Assembly (NCBI RefSeq): GCF_011355085.1 | Contig: NZ_VXCP01000041.1 | Span: forward strand, 1 to 64,000 | DNA length: 64,000 nucleotides | Direction: 5' to 3' | Source: Pseudomonas akapageensis | Lineage (GTDB): Bacteria; Pseudomonadota; Gammaproteobacteria; Pseudomonadales; Pseudomonadaceae | Shown: positions 18,063-26,498 of the stretch, in pieces | How positions within the stretch are numbered: the first letter of the stretch is position 1 | How the letters are laid out: each line of letters begins with the position of its first letter | Translations under genes and position numbers: made by a program | Notes under the pieces: generated by a model | What the model saw: only the letters and a program-made list of their open reading frames with translations | Told to the model about the DNA's origin: nothing | Database searches by the model: none

Positions 18063-18219
18063 GTGCGTGGAAGTCACCAAGGGAGGGATTGTTACACGTT
18101 GCAAATGGATGCCTAAAGAATTTCAAGGTGCGCAGAAGCGAAATGAAATGGCCTACTTTTGTGTGAATTTCAATGATTTGTAAAGTCATGAAGTTGATTT
18201 TTAATGGGGGTCATTGCAA

Positions 18220-18912
18220 ATGAAGAAGGTGGCTATCGTGCAGTCGAACTATATACCTTGGAAAGGGTATTTCGATATGATTGCAGCTGTTGATGAATTT
18301 GTTCTCTATGATGACATGCAATATACACGCCGAGACTGGCGCAACCGTAATCAGATCAAAACACCACAGGGGTTGCAGTGGCTGACAGTTCCGGTAAAAG
18401 TTAAAGGGAAATACCATCAGACCATTCGGGAGACGGAAGTCGAAGGTCCGGACTGGGCATCTATACATTGGAAGTCCTTGACCCAGAATTACCGTCGCTC
18501 ACCTTTTTTTGACGAAGTGGCGAGTTGGCTGGAACCGTTGTATATGAAGCCCTATACGCACTTGTCAGACCTTAATCGCACCTTTCTCGAAAGCATTTGT
18601 GCCTACTTGGAAATCAAGACAGCTATCAGAAACTCTTCGGATTATACACTCAGCGATGGCAAGACTGAGCGATTGGCCGATCTCTGTGTTCAAGCAGGGG
18701 CTTCGGAGTATATTTCCGGCCCGGCAGCTCGTGATTATATCGAGGCAGGTGTATTCTCCGAGCGAGGAATCCAGCTGACCTGGTTTGACTATTCAGGCTA
18801 TCCTGAATACCCGCAGCTATGGGGTGAGTTCGCTCATGGTGTCACCATTCTTGATTTGCTGTTCAACTGCGGAAAAGACGCACCCAATTATATGAAGTGC
18901 AAACGCCCATGA
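18220..18912 (+). CDS. WbqC family protein
   Basis: 230 residues, WbqC-like family found in O-antigen and flagellar glycan loci, thought to help add acyl or amino acid groups to amino sugars (biochemistry unsettled). Starts KKVAIVQSNYIPWKGYFDMI with the conserved YDDMQYTRRDWRNRNQIK block (about 30-47) and SGPAARDYI near 165. ATG 18220 preferred over TTG 18214. Next to the WecE-type aminotransferase, so acylation of the 4-amino group is a reasonable inference. Confidence 0.9.
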   Translation: MKKVAIVQSNYIPWKGYFDMIAAVDEFVLYDDMQYTRRDWRNRNQIKTPQGLQWLTVPVKVKGKYHQTIRETEVEGPDWASIHWKSLTQNYRRSPFFDEVASWLEPLYMKPYTHLSDLNRTFLESICAYLEIKTAIRNSSDYTLSDGKTERLADLCVQAGASEYISGPAARDYIEAGVFSERGIQLTWFDYSGYPEYPQLWGEFAHGVTILDLLFNCGKDAPNYMKCKRP

Positions 18913-19061
18913 AGCATTCCATTGGCGCCTCTTTCTATCCATTGACCGCATACCTTGCCGAATTTTTACCTGCGGGCGAGTACGGTTGCCCGAAACTGGT
19001 GGCGGACATGGGTGATGGCTTCTGCCTAGCTGCTGGGTGGAAAAAATTTCTATTGGCATGA
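18909..19061 (+). CDS. Small ORF coupled to the WbqC gene, possibly a remnant
   Basis: A 50-codon frame whose ATG overlaps the WbqC stop (ATGA). It reads MKHSIGASFYPLTAYLAEFL and ends GWKKFLLA. A shifted frame continues with a coding-like stretch (WHDLELFVGDFLRDQVKS) up to the next gene. It may be a real small protein or, more likely, the decayed head of a longer gene broken near 19050. I do not recognise a family. Confidence 0.35.
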   Translation: MKHSIGASFYPLTAYLAEFLPAGEYGCPKLVADMGDGFCLAAGWKKFLLA

Positions 19062-19130
19062 TTTGGAACTATTTGTCGGTGATTTTCTCCGAGATCAAGT
19101 GAAGTCCGTACACAAATGTGAGGCAGGTTC

Positions 19131-19766
19131 ATGGAAAGCGATAAAACTGGACTGTTGTCTGAGGTGGCTCACTACTACTCCTCCAAGTTGGCCGAGCATG
19201 GCGAAACCCCACAGGGTGTCGACTGGAATGGCGCCGAGAGCCAATATCTGCGTTTTGCGCAGCTCAGCAATATTATTGGTGGCCAAGTGCCTTTTTCGGT
19301 CAACGACGTGGGGTGCGGCTACGGCGCGTTTCACGACTTTTTGAGCGAGCGCTACAGCACGTTTTCCTATGAAGGTGTTGATGTATCCGAAGACATGATC
19401 AACGCTGCGCAGGCACGTCACAAGGAGTGCGCCCAAGCGAAGTTCGTGGTCGGCAGTGAACCTACAACCATTGCTGATTACGGGATTGCAAGTGGGATTT
19501 TCAACGTTCGCCTGGGAAGGACGGATGCGCAGTGGCATGCCTACCTTGAAAGCGTGCTCGATACACTCGAGCAGACCAGCCGGCTGGGCTTCGCCTTCAA
19601 TTGCCTGACGTCATATTCCGATGCTGACAAGATGCGCGACTATCTTTACTACGCAGACCCATGCGCGTTGTTTGACCTTTGCAAGCGCCGTTATTCTCGC
19701 AACGTGGCGTTGCTTCACGACTATGGGCTCTATGAGTTCACAATCCTGGTAAGGAAACAGCCATGA
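19131..19766 (+). CDS. Class I SAM-dependent methyltransferase
   Basis: 211 residues with SAM-binding motif I NDVGCGYGAF (about 58-67) followed by the acidic loop YEGVDVSEDMI (about 80-90). The last third lacks the usual beta-hairpin consensus, so the acceptor is unclear; in this setting a sugar hydroxyl is plausible. Its stop overlaps the next start by four bases (ATGA), so the two are translationally coupled. Confidence 0.85.
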   Translation: MESDKTGLLSEVAHYYSSKLAEHGETPQGVDWNGAESQYLRFAQLSNIIGGQVPFSVNDVGCGYGAFHDFLSERYSTFSYEGVDVSEDMINAAQARHKECAQAKFVVGSEPTTIADYGIASGIFNVRLGRTDAQWHAYLESVLDTLEQTSRLGFAFNCLTSYSDADKMRDYLYYADPCALFDLCKRRYSRNVALLHDYGLYEFTILVRKQP

Positions 19767-20428
19767 AGAAATACTTGGTCATCTTCGGTGCCGGCGATAT
19801 TGCACAGCTCGCACATTACTATTTCTCCACGGATTCGAATTATAAGGTCGTTGCGTTCACTGTGGACGCGGCTTACCTGACGAGCACGAGCTTTTGCGAG
19901 CTGCCAGTCGTTGCTTTTGAAGAGCTGGTGGAACACTACCCACCCGAGCGATATGAGTTGTTTATCGCGCTCAGCTACTCAAAACTCAATGCGCTGCGCA
20001 AGGAAAAATACCTGGCCGGCAAGGCCAAGGGTTACAAACTGGCCAGCTTCATAAGCTCTCGAGCCACTATTCTGAATGAGAGTCGTATCGGCGAAAACTG
20101 TTTCATTTTAGAAGACAATACCGTTCAGCCATTCGTCACTATCGGCAACAACGTGACGTTGTGGAGCGGCAATCATATTGGCCACCACTCAACGTTGATG
20201 GATCATTGTTTTATTGCTTCGCACGTGGTGATTTCCGGTGGCGTCGAGGTTGGTCAACAATGTTTTATTGGTGTCAATGCGACGCTGCGTGACCATATCA
20301 AAATAGGCGAGCGCTGTGTTATCGGCGCGGGCGCGTTGCTGCTGGCGGATGCGGAGCCGGAAGGTCTGTACGTAGGTGCAGCTACGGAGCGCTCCAAAGT
20401 ACCCAGTACCAAGTTGAGAAAAATATGA
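19763..20428 (+). CDS. NeuD-type sugar acyltransferase, left-handed beta helix
   Basis: 221 residues. The N-terminal Rossmann-like part (YLVIFGAGDIAQLAHYYF) with a C-terminal hexapeptide-repeat beta helix (about 95-205; IGENCF, IGNNVT, IGHHST, VGQQCF, IGERCV) is the NeuD/PglD design. Such enzymes acetylate or acylate amino sugars using acyl-CoA; the catalytic His lies in the GNHIGHHS region. It follows a methyltransferase and overlaps both neighbours by 4 bases. It is the natural candidate for acylating the Fuc4N made by the first gene, perhaps with WbqC. Confidence 0.88.
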   Translation: MKKYLVIFGAGDIAQLAHYYFSTDSNYKVVAFTVDAAYLTSTSFCELPVVAFEELVEHYPPERYELFIALSYSKLNALRKEKYLAGKAKGYKLASFISSRATILNESRIGENCFILEDNTVQPFVTIGNNVTLWSGNHIGHHSTLMDHCFIASHVVISGGVEVGQQCFIGVNATLRDHIKIGERCVIGAGALLLADAEPEGLYVGAATERSKVPSTKLRKI

Positions 20429-21348
20429 CGCCCTATTGGAATAAGCAGGGGTTACTTTATTGTCCTTCCGGCTCGGGACGGCACCCCAAGCTTTTGTCCC
20501 ACGCGGCTAACCCACTGCCGATTTTAATGGAAGGCGACATCTATCGAGTTTTCTACAGTGGTAGGGACCGTAACAATCGATCTTCTGTCGGAGCGGTCGA
20601 TATCGATATCGTATCACGAGAGGTTATCCGCGAGCACATAGATCCCTTTTTCGAGCATGGCACCGAAGGCAGTTTTTTTGCAGATGGCGTCAGTATCGGC
20701 AATTGCTATGAAGTGGATGGCGTTCGCTACATGCTTTTTATGGGCTGGCAAAACCCTGCCGGGGGACATTGGCGTGGCGATATTGGACGACTCATTGTAA
20801 ACCCTGATCTGACGCTCACATTGGAACGGCAGATGCCACTCATGGGTTCTGATTGCACGGATCCTGTAAGCCTCTCCTACCCTTGGGTGTTGCCAGGTGC
20901 CGAGCGTGGCTTCGATATGTGGTACGGATCAACGATGCAGTGGGACGCCGGAAACGGGGAAATGCTGCATACCATCAATCATGCTTCTTCGGTCGATGGG
21001 CATCATTGGGAGAGGCAAGGTTTGGCTGTTCCCTACGAGATCGGAACAGCGCAGGCCTTCTCCAGGCCGACGGTGTTAGGCAGCGTGGAACGCGGATTTG
21101 AAATGTGGTTTTCCTATCGCAGTGGTATGGGCGAAACCTACAGGATTGGATACGCACGAAGCCGCGACGGTAATATTTGGGAGCTTGCTCTGGGGTCAAG
21201 CGGTATCGCCGTATCGGCACAAGGGTGGGACTCAGAGATGATCGAATACCCTTATGTTTTTGATCATAAAAACCGACGCTATATGTTGTATAACGGAAAT
21301 GGCTACGGGAAGTCCGGTTTTGGTCTGGCAGAGTGGATGAATGCGTAA
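20425..21348 (+). CDS. Five-bladed beta-propeller glycosidase-like protein (GH43/GH130 type)
   Basis: 307 residues with repeated blade motifs typical of GH43/GH130-like proteins: RVFYSGRDRNNRSSVGAVD, FDMWYGSTMQWD, FEMWFSYRSGMGETYRIGYA, RYMLYNGNGYGKSGFGLAEW. No signal peptide, so it acts in the cytoplasm or at the inner face. Catalytic acids cannot be assigned with confidence. It overlaps its neighbours by 4 and 8 bases, which ties it to sugar nucleotide or lipid-linked sugar processing rather than to polysaccharide degradation. Confidence 0.75.
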   Translation: MTPYWNKQGLLYCPSGSGRHPKLLSHAANPLPILMEGDIYRVFYSGRDRNNRSSVGAVDIDIVSREVIREHIDPFFEHGTEGSFFADGVSIGNCYEVDGVRYMLFMGWQNPAGGHWRGDIGRLIVNPDLTLTLERQMPLMGSDCTDPVSLSYPWVLPGAERGFDMWYGSTMQWDAGNGEMLHTINHASSVDGHHWERQGLAVPYEIGTAQAFSRPTVLGSVERGFEMWFSYRSGMGETYRIGYARSRDGNIWELALGSSGIAVSAQGWDSEMIEYPYVFDHKNRRYMLYNGNGYGKSGFGLAEWMNA

Positions 21349-21772
21349 ATTAATTTCCACGTTGTCAAGTAAAAAAACAGGAATCCAGCTTTTGCGATAT
21401 GGTGTTGTTGGGCTTCTCAGCAATTCATTGGGCTATTTGATTTATTTGTTGGTCACCTATGCCGGAGCTACCCCTAAAATTACCATGACTTTGCTCTATC
21501 TGACGGGTACTGCAATTGGGTTTATAGGTAATCGTAGATGGACGTTTTCCCACGAGGGAAATGTGCTTAGCGCTGGAGCAAGGTACCTTATTGCGCACGG
21601 ATTTGGTTATTTGGCTAACCTTGTTATTCTAATTGTGATGGTGGATTATCTCGGTTATCCGCATCAATTGGTCCAGGCATTTGCCATCCTGGTTATTGCG
21701 TGTTTTCTTTTTCTAATGTTCAAATTCTTTGTATTTCCAAAAGCATCACTTGATGGAGAGGGCGGAACATGA
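21341..21772 (+). CDS. GtrA family membrane protein
   Basis: 143 residues, four predicted membrane segments (about 15-37, 45-66, 85-105, 112-133) and the family motif GFIGNRRWTFS. GtrA proteins are proposed to flip undecaprenyl-phosphate-linked sugars to the periplasm. Normally paired with a GtrB glycosyltransferase, which is absent from this islet; a GtrB-like gene lies 5 kb away at 26476-27432. Overlaps the genes on both sides. Confidence 0.9.
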   Translation: MRKLISTLSSKKTGIQLLRYGVVGLLSNSLGYLIYLLVTYAGATPKITMTLLYLTGTAIGFIGNRRWTFSHEGNVLSAGARYLIAHGFGYLANLVILIVMVDYLGYPHQLVQAFAILVIACFLFLMFKFFVFPKASLDGEGGT

Positions 21773-22638
21773 GGCGCTGCATTAATTGCAAAGGGCAGTT
21801 CGATTCCCAATTGGAGGACTGCCCAGCCTGCGGTGCCTCAGTTGCTCAAGTGGATGGATTTAAATCATTCGCTCCCGCTCTTGCGCACGGAGGCGGTGGC
21901 TTTAAATCGAATTATTTTTCGGAACTGGCTGAGTTGGAAGGAGAGAATTTTTGGTTTAAAGCCAGAAATCGATTGGTTATATGGGCTCTGCATAAGTATC
22001 GACCTCACTTTCGTTCCTTTCTTGAGATAGGTTGTGGTACCGGCTATGTTTTATCTGGCGTGTCTAAAGAATTTCCGCAGGCTAATTTGAGGGGGAGTGA
22101 AATATTCACTGCCGGACTCGGTTTTGCTGCCAATAGATTGCCCACAGTAAAATTCATGCAGATGGACGCTCGTGATATTCCATTTTTTCAAGAGTTTGAT
22201 GTGGTTGGGGCATTTGATGTGCTGGAACACATCAAGGAAGACGAGCAGGTGTTGAAACAGATCCATGCAGCACTAATGCCCGCAGGGATCTTGTTAATGA
22301 GTGTTCCTCAGCACATGTGGCTGTGGAGCCCCGCCGATGACTATGCTTGCCATGAACGACGTTATTCAGCGGCTGAATTGCACGGGAAAATCGAATCGGC
22401 AGGATTTGAGATAGTGCGCAGTACGTCCTTTGTTTCTGTACTATTGCCACTCATGATGGCCTCGCGTGCAACCTACCGTAAGTCTAAGGAGGAGGTTGAT
22501 GTAACCAGCGAATTGAAGCTTCCGAGGTTGTTGAACAAAATACTCTACGCAATGATGTTGTGTGAGGGTTTTCTGATAAAAATGGGCATCAACCTGCCGG
22601 TAGGCGGCTCCCGTTTGGTTGTAGCAGTCAAAAAATAA
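21769..22638 (+). CDS. SAM-dependent methyltransferase with N-terminal zinc ribbon
   Basis: 289 residues. Two CxxC pairs at the start (CINC and CPAC, residues 4-21) form a probable zinc ribbon; the methyltransferase fold follows with motif I LEIGCGTGYV (about 85-94), VVGAFDVLEHIKED and LMPAGILLMSVPQH. The C-terminal part has one or two hydrophobic helices (about 220-235 and 258-275), suggesting membrane association and a lipid-linked glycan acceptor. Last gene of the islet; its start overlaps gtrA by 4 bases. Confidence 0.87.
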   Translation: MRRCINCKGQFDSQLEDCPACGASVAQVDGFKSFAPALAHGGGGFKSNYFSELAELEGENFWFKARNRLVIWALHKYRPHFRSFLEIGCGTGYVLSGVSKEFPQANLRGSEIFTAGLGFAANRLPTVKFMQMDARDIPFFQEFDVVGAFDVLEHIKEDEQVLKQIHAALMPAGILLMSVPQHMWLWSPADDYACHERRYSAAELHGKIESAGFEIVRSTSFVSVLLPLMMASRATYRKSKEEVDVTSELKLPRLLNKILYAMMLCEGFLIKMGINLPVGGSRLVVAVKK

Positions 22639-22704
22639 CGCGGGTTTTCTCAGCGGCAATGAAGCCTCATTCAAGACATCATTGCCTGTCTAATCAAGCG
22701 GTCA

Positions 22705-23460
22705 CTAGGCTATTGTGGGAGCCAAGCTTTCAGCTCCCCGCTCCCGTACCCAGAACAATGTCGCACCGGCCACCGCCGCCGGCATCATCAGGATATTGAC
22801 CAGCGGAATCAGCAGCACCAGATACACCGAACCCCCAAACCCCAGGCTCTGCCAGCGCTTTTCGCGCAACCAGGCGAGCATCTCGTTCCAGCCCAGCTTG
22901 TGGTTGTCCGCCGGGTAGTCGATGTACTGGATTGCCATCATCCAGATGCCGAACAGCAGCCACAGCGGTGCGGCAACGATGTTGATCACCGGTATGAACG
23001 AGAGGATGAACAAGGCAATCGCCCGGGGCAGGAAGTAGCCGAGCTTGCGCATTTCCCGGCCGAAGGTGCGCGGCACCATGGCGATCAGTTCGCCCCAGCT
23101 GAAGGCCGGGAAGTTATCGCTGCCGCGTAGCACAACCTCGACCTTTTCCGCGAGAAAGCCATTGAAAGGCGCAGCGATGATGTTGGCCAGCATGGTGAAG
23201 GTGAAGAACACCATGAAAATCACCAGGATCACGAACAACGGCCAGATGATGTAGCTGAGAAAGCTCAGCCAGTCCGGCAGGCTGGGCATCAGGGTGTCGA
23301 CCCAGAGGCCGAACTGGTGGCTGGCCAGGTAGATCAACCCGATGAACAGCAGCAGGTTGATGGCCAGAGGCAGCAGGACGAACAGGCGCAGGCCCGGGCT
23401 CAGGACCAGTTTCAGGCCTTCGCGCAGGTACTGCGGGCCGGAGAGTACGGGGGCTTGCAT
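22705..23460 (-). CDS. cysZ: Sulfate transporter CysZ
   Basis: 251 residues, inner-membrane high-affinity sulfate uptake protein feeding cysteine synthesis. Hydrophobic segments at about 20-45, 62-95, 140-165 and 205-235 and the family pattern SGPQYLREGLKLVLSPGLR support the call. ATG 23460 has GGAG 7 bases upstream; a TTG 12 bases further up is rejected. Core gene between the two glycan islets, divergent from the peroxiredoxin gene. Confidence 0.92.
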   Translation of the reverse strand: MQAPVLSGPQYLREGLKLVLSPGLRLFVLLPLAINLLLFIGLIYLASHQFGLWVDTLMPSLPDWLSFLSYIIWPLFVILVIFMVFFTFTMLANIIAAPFNGFLAEKVEVVLRGSDNFPAFSWGELIAMVPRTFGREMRKLGYFLPRAIALFILSFIPVINIVAAPLWLLFGIWMMAIQYIDYPADNHKLGWNEMLAWLREKRWQSLGFGGSVYLVLLIPLVNILMMPAAVAGATLFWVRERGAESLAPTIA

Positions 23461-23717
23461 GGCTTGCTCCAAACAGTTGAAAACGCGCCGACATTACCGA
23501 GTTTGAGCGCTTGGTGAAAGCGCGGCGCCGTCCAGGAAATGCACTGTAACAAAGGCGCAGAAGGAAAGTTGATAGGCATCAACTCCTGCCTTGGGGATGC
23601 AGGATAGAACATGCCTATGAGGTGGATTGCGAAACGATATTTCCCTAATCTGCGCCACCTCGTTAAGCTGCGCACAACTTTTAAATCGCCTTTTAACTTT
23701 GATCCCAAGGAGTCTTC

Positions 23718-24317
23718 ATGAGCATTCTGGTCAACAAGCAAGCCCCTGATTTCGATGCGGCGGCAGTCCTGGGCGACGGTTCGATCGTCGACAGCTTCAA
23801 GCTTTCCTCGCTGCGCGGCAAATATGTCGTGCTGTTCTTCTGGCCGCTGGACTTCACCTTTGTCTGCCCGTCGGAAATCATTGCGCACAACAATCGCATG
23901 GATCGATTCCGTGATCTGGGCGTAGAAGTGGTGGGCGTTTCCATCGACTCGCAATTCACCCACCACGCCTGGCGCAGCACGCCGGTCGAGAAGGGCGGCA
24001 TCGGCGAAGTCCAGTTCACCATGGTTGCCGACGTCAAGCACGAAATCACCCGTGCCTACGGTATCGAACACGAAGCCGGCGTGGCACTGCGTGCGTCCTT
24101 CCTGATCGACCAGCAAGGTGTTGTTCAGCACCAGGTGGTGAACAACCTGCCGCTGGGTCGTGAGGTGGACGAAATGATTCGCCTGGTCGAGGCCCTGCAA
24201 TTCACCGAGCAGCATGGCGAAGTCTGCCCGGCTGGCTGGCGTCCAGGCCAGAAAGGTATGAAGGCCGATGCCAAGGGTGTTGCCGACTACCTGGCCGAAA
24301 ACGCCAAGAGCCTGTAA
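23718..24317 (+). CDS. 2-Cys peroxiredoxin, AhpC/Prx1 type
   Basis: 199 residues. Peroxidatic Cys50 in FTFVCPSE and resolving Cys170 in GEVCPAGW identify a typical 2-Cys peroxiredoxin that reduces H2O2 and organic peroxides. AAGGAG precedes the ATG. It is followed after 62 bases by trxB, the enzyme that would recycle it through thioredoxin, so the pair forms an oxidative-stress unit. An inverted repeat (24342-24349 with 24359-24366) sits between them. Confidence 0.94.
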   Translation: MSILVNKQAPDFDAAAVLGDGSIVDSFKLSSLRGKYVVLFFWPLDFTFVCPSEIIAHNNRMDRFRDLGVEVVGVSIDSQFTHHAWRSTPVEKGGIGEVQFTMVADVKHEITRAYGIEHEAGVALRASFLIDQQGVVQHQVVNNLPLGREVDEMIRLVEALQFTEQHGEVCPAGWRPGQKGMKADAKGVADYLAENAKSL

Positions 24318-24379
24318 TTCGAACTCTTTTTAATTCCATAACGGCCGGCAATCCATCCGCCGGCCGACAGGAGTCTGTC

Positions 24380-25342
24380 ATGTCTGAAGTACGTCATTCG
24401 CGAGTGATCATCCTCGGTTCCGGCCCAGCCGGTTACAGCGCTGCTGTCTATGCGGCACGCGCCAACCTCAAGCCACTGCTGATCACCGGCATGCAGGCTG
24501 GCGGTCAATTGACCACCACCACTGAAGTCGACAACTGGCCAGGTGACGTGCATGGCCTGACCGGCCCGGCACTGATGGAGCGGATGCGCGAGCACGCCGA
24601 GCGTTTCGAGACCGAAATCGTCTTCGACCACATCAATGCCGTCGACTTCGCCGGCAAGCCATATACGCTCACCGGCGACAGCGCGACCTACACCTGCGAC
24701 GCCCTGATCATCGCCACCGGTGCCAGCGCTCGCTACCTGGGCCTGCCGTCGGAAGAGGCCTTCATGGGCAAGGGCGTTTCCGCCTGCGCGACCTGCGATG
24801 GCTTCTTCTATCGCAACAAGGAAGTGGCCGTGGTCGGTGGTGGTAACACCGCCGTTGAAGAGGCGCTGTACCTGGCCAACATCGCCAGCAAAGTGACCCT
24901 GATCCACCGCCGCGAAACCTTCCGCGCCGAGAAGATCCTGATCGACAAACTGCACGCTCGCGTTGCCGAAGGCAAAATCGTTCTGAAGCTCAACGCTACC
25001 CTGGATGAAGTGCTGGGTGACAACATGGGTGTTACCGGTGCGCGCCTGAAGAACAACGACGGCAGCTTCGACGAACTGAAAGTCGACGGCGTGTTCATCG
25101 CCATCGGCCATACCCCGAACACCTCGCTGTTCGAAGGCCAGCTGGAATTGAAAGATGGCTACCTGGTGGTTCAGGGTGGTCGTGACGGCAATGCCACCGC
25201 TACCAGTCTCGAGGGTGTGTTCGCAGCGGGTGACGTGGCTGACCACGTGTACCGTCAGGCAATTACCTCGGCCGGTGCTGGTTGCATGGCGGCGCTGGAT
25301 GTCGAGCGGTATCTTGATGGGCTACAGAACGCTTCGCTATAA
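24380..25342 (+). CDS. trxB: Thioredoxin-disulfide reductase
   Basis: 320 residues, FAD/NADPH flavoprotein reducing thioredoxin. FAD motif GSGPAG (13-18), redox pair C136-A-T-C139, NADPH motif VVGGGNTAVEEAL (about 150) and the C-terminal FAD motif VFAAGDVAD. AGGAG lies 7 bases before the start. Many pseudomonads carry a second trxB; this copy sits with the peroxiredoxin. Confidence 0.96.
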   Translation: MSEVRHSRVIILGSGPAGYSAAVYAARANLKPLLITGMQAGGQLTTTTEVDNWPGDVHGLTGPALMERMREHAERFETEIVFDHINAVDFAGKPYTLTGDSATYTCDALIIATGASARYLGLPSEEAFMGKGVSACATCDGFFYRNKEVAVVGGGNTAVEEALYLANIASKVTLIHRRETFRAEKILIDKLHARVAEGKIVLKLNATLDEVLGDNMGVTGARLKNNDGSFDELKVDGVFIAIGHTPNTSLFEGQLELKDGYLVVQGGRDGNATATSLEGVFAAGDVADHVYRQAITSAGAGCMAALDVERYLDGLQNASL

Positions 25343-25661
25343 ATAGTCGCGTTGTTCGGTAGAGCATTGGAAAATCCGCGCCTGCATAGGTTGAGCAAAT
25401 CCTATGCAGGTGTTGGATTATCAGCTATACGGCCATGAAGTAAATATTAAAAGTCAGTTTCTTGAGCAGAAAAAGCAAATGAGCTCAACGAATCACCAAA
25501 TATACTATGCTAGGATCTTAAAAATCGGTGTAATAGAATCTGCAATCGAATCGATGCTTTGATTGTAGGCGGACATTGAGTGATCTCGACGCAGTAATCA
25601 CAATATGCCATAAATGCTTTCTAAAAACTTTTGTAAGTTAAAAGCTTATCTCGCTTTGTAG
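25343..25661. other. AT-rich gap at an islet border, with terminator-like hairpin
   Basis: CCTGCATAGG (25381-25390) and CCTATGCAGG (25401-25410) form a perfect 10-bp hairpin with a 10-base loop, likely the end of the trxB transcript although no T-tract follows. The rest is AT-rich with many short stops and no recognisable gene. It marks the sharp drop in GC at the second glycan islet. Confidence 0.6.
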
Positions 25662-26498
25662 TTAGGTTTTTACAGTTGTGCGCGATTTGAAGTAGTCGGC
25701 TATCGAGTTGGGCACTAAATAGTTGAAGCCTAGTATTTCTTTGGCTTTGTCGGTTAGGTTTTCAGGTTCAGTAATGTTGCTGGGTATGTTTATCTGTTGT
25801 TTGAAGTAGGGTATTGTGAATACATGGTTGATCGCGCGCCGTTCGATATTTGTTGTGTTGAATCCTCCGGCGTGGAAAAGCATGCAGTCAAGAATTATGA
25901 ATGATCCCGCCTTTGCTTCTATTTGTATCGCGTTTTTTTGAATGTAATTTGAAGATGGCAGATTTTCTGTCTTGTGTGAGGCTGGTAGTACATAAGTGGC
26001 GCCGTTGCTAAATGTAAAGTCATCCATGCAGAACAACGCATTTATGGCAAGTGGAGAGCTTGAGGTGAAATGCTGGTAAGGCAGGTCTCGATGCCATGAG
26101 CCTTGGTTGTAGTTTTCTTTCGGGGGATTGATAAGGCCGTTCTGCTGATTGAGTTGGAATTTTCCCTTTATAAGCTTTTCAATTATTTTTATTAACGTTG
26201 TATTTAATGCAAGATTGACAAACGGAGTGCCGCCAAGAGTCAAGAGGGATCTTATAGTGTGATATTCGCCAAGTTGCTTGAGATTGTCCGCGCCGAAATT
26301 TTGTATGTATCGTTCCCGCGTGTTCTGAAATGCCAGGCTCAGAGCCTCAAGGCATGACCTTGAGAGTCCGGCGTCAATGACGGCGTATCCGATGTTTAGA
26401 ATCTGCTCAACCGTTTCGTCAATATCAGAGCTCGCTTCATTTTGCTGGAGTACGCCATATACGGAAGTTGGCGGATTATTCTGTGCTTTCACTTTCAA
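25662..26498 (-). CDS. Phytanoyl-CoA dioxygenase family protein
   Basis: 278 residues, Fe(II)/2-oxoglutarate oxygenase fold. Metal ligands visible as H136-R-D138 (SWHRDLPYQ) and H209 (CMLFHAGG), with an Arg (about 220) for 2-oxoglutarate. Homologues hydroxylate lipids, amino acids or small metabolites; nothing fixes the substrate. Clearly AT-rich codons. Its start overlaps the glycosyltransferase gene upstream by 23 bases, so it may modify the same sugar or lipid. Confidence 0.85.
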   Translation of the reverse strand: MKVKAQNNPPTSVYGVLQQNEASSDIDETVEQILNIGYAVIDAGLSRSCLEALSLAFQNTRERYIQNFGADNLKQLGEYHTIRSLLTLGGTPFVNLALNTTLIKIIEKLIKGKFQLNQQNGLINPPKENYNQGSWHRDLPYQHFTSSSPLAINALFCMDDFTFSNGATYVLPASHKTENLPSSNYIQKNAIQIEAKAGSFIILDCMLFHAGGFNTTNIERRAINHVFTIPYFKQQINIPSNITEPENLTDKAKEILGFNYLVPNSIADYFKSRTTVKT

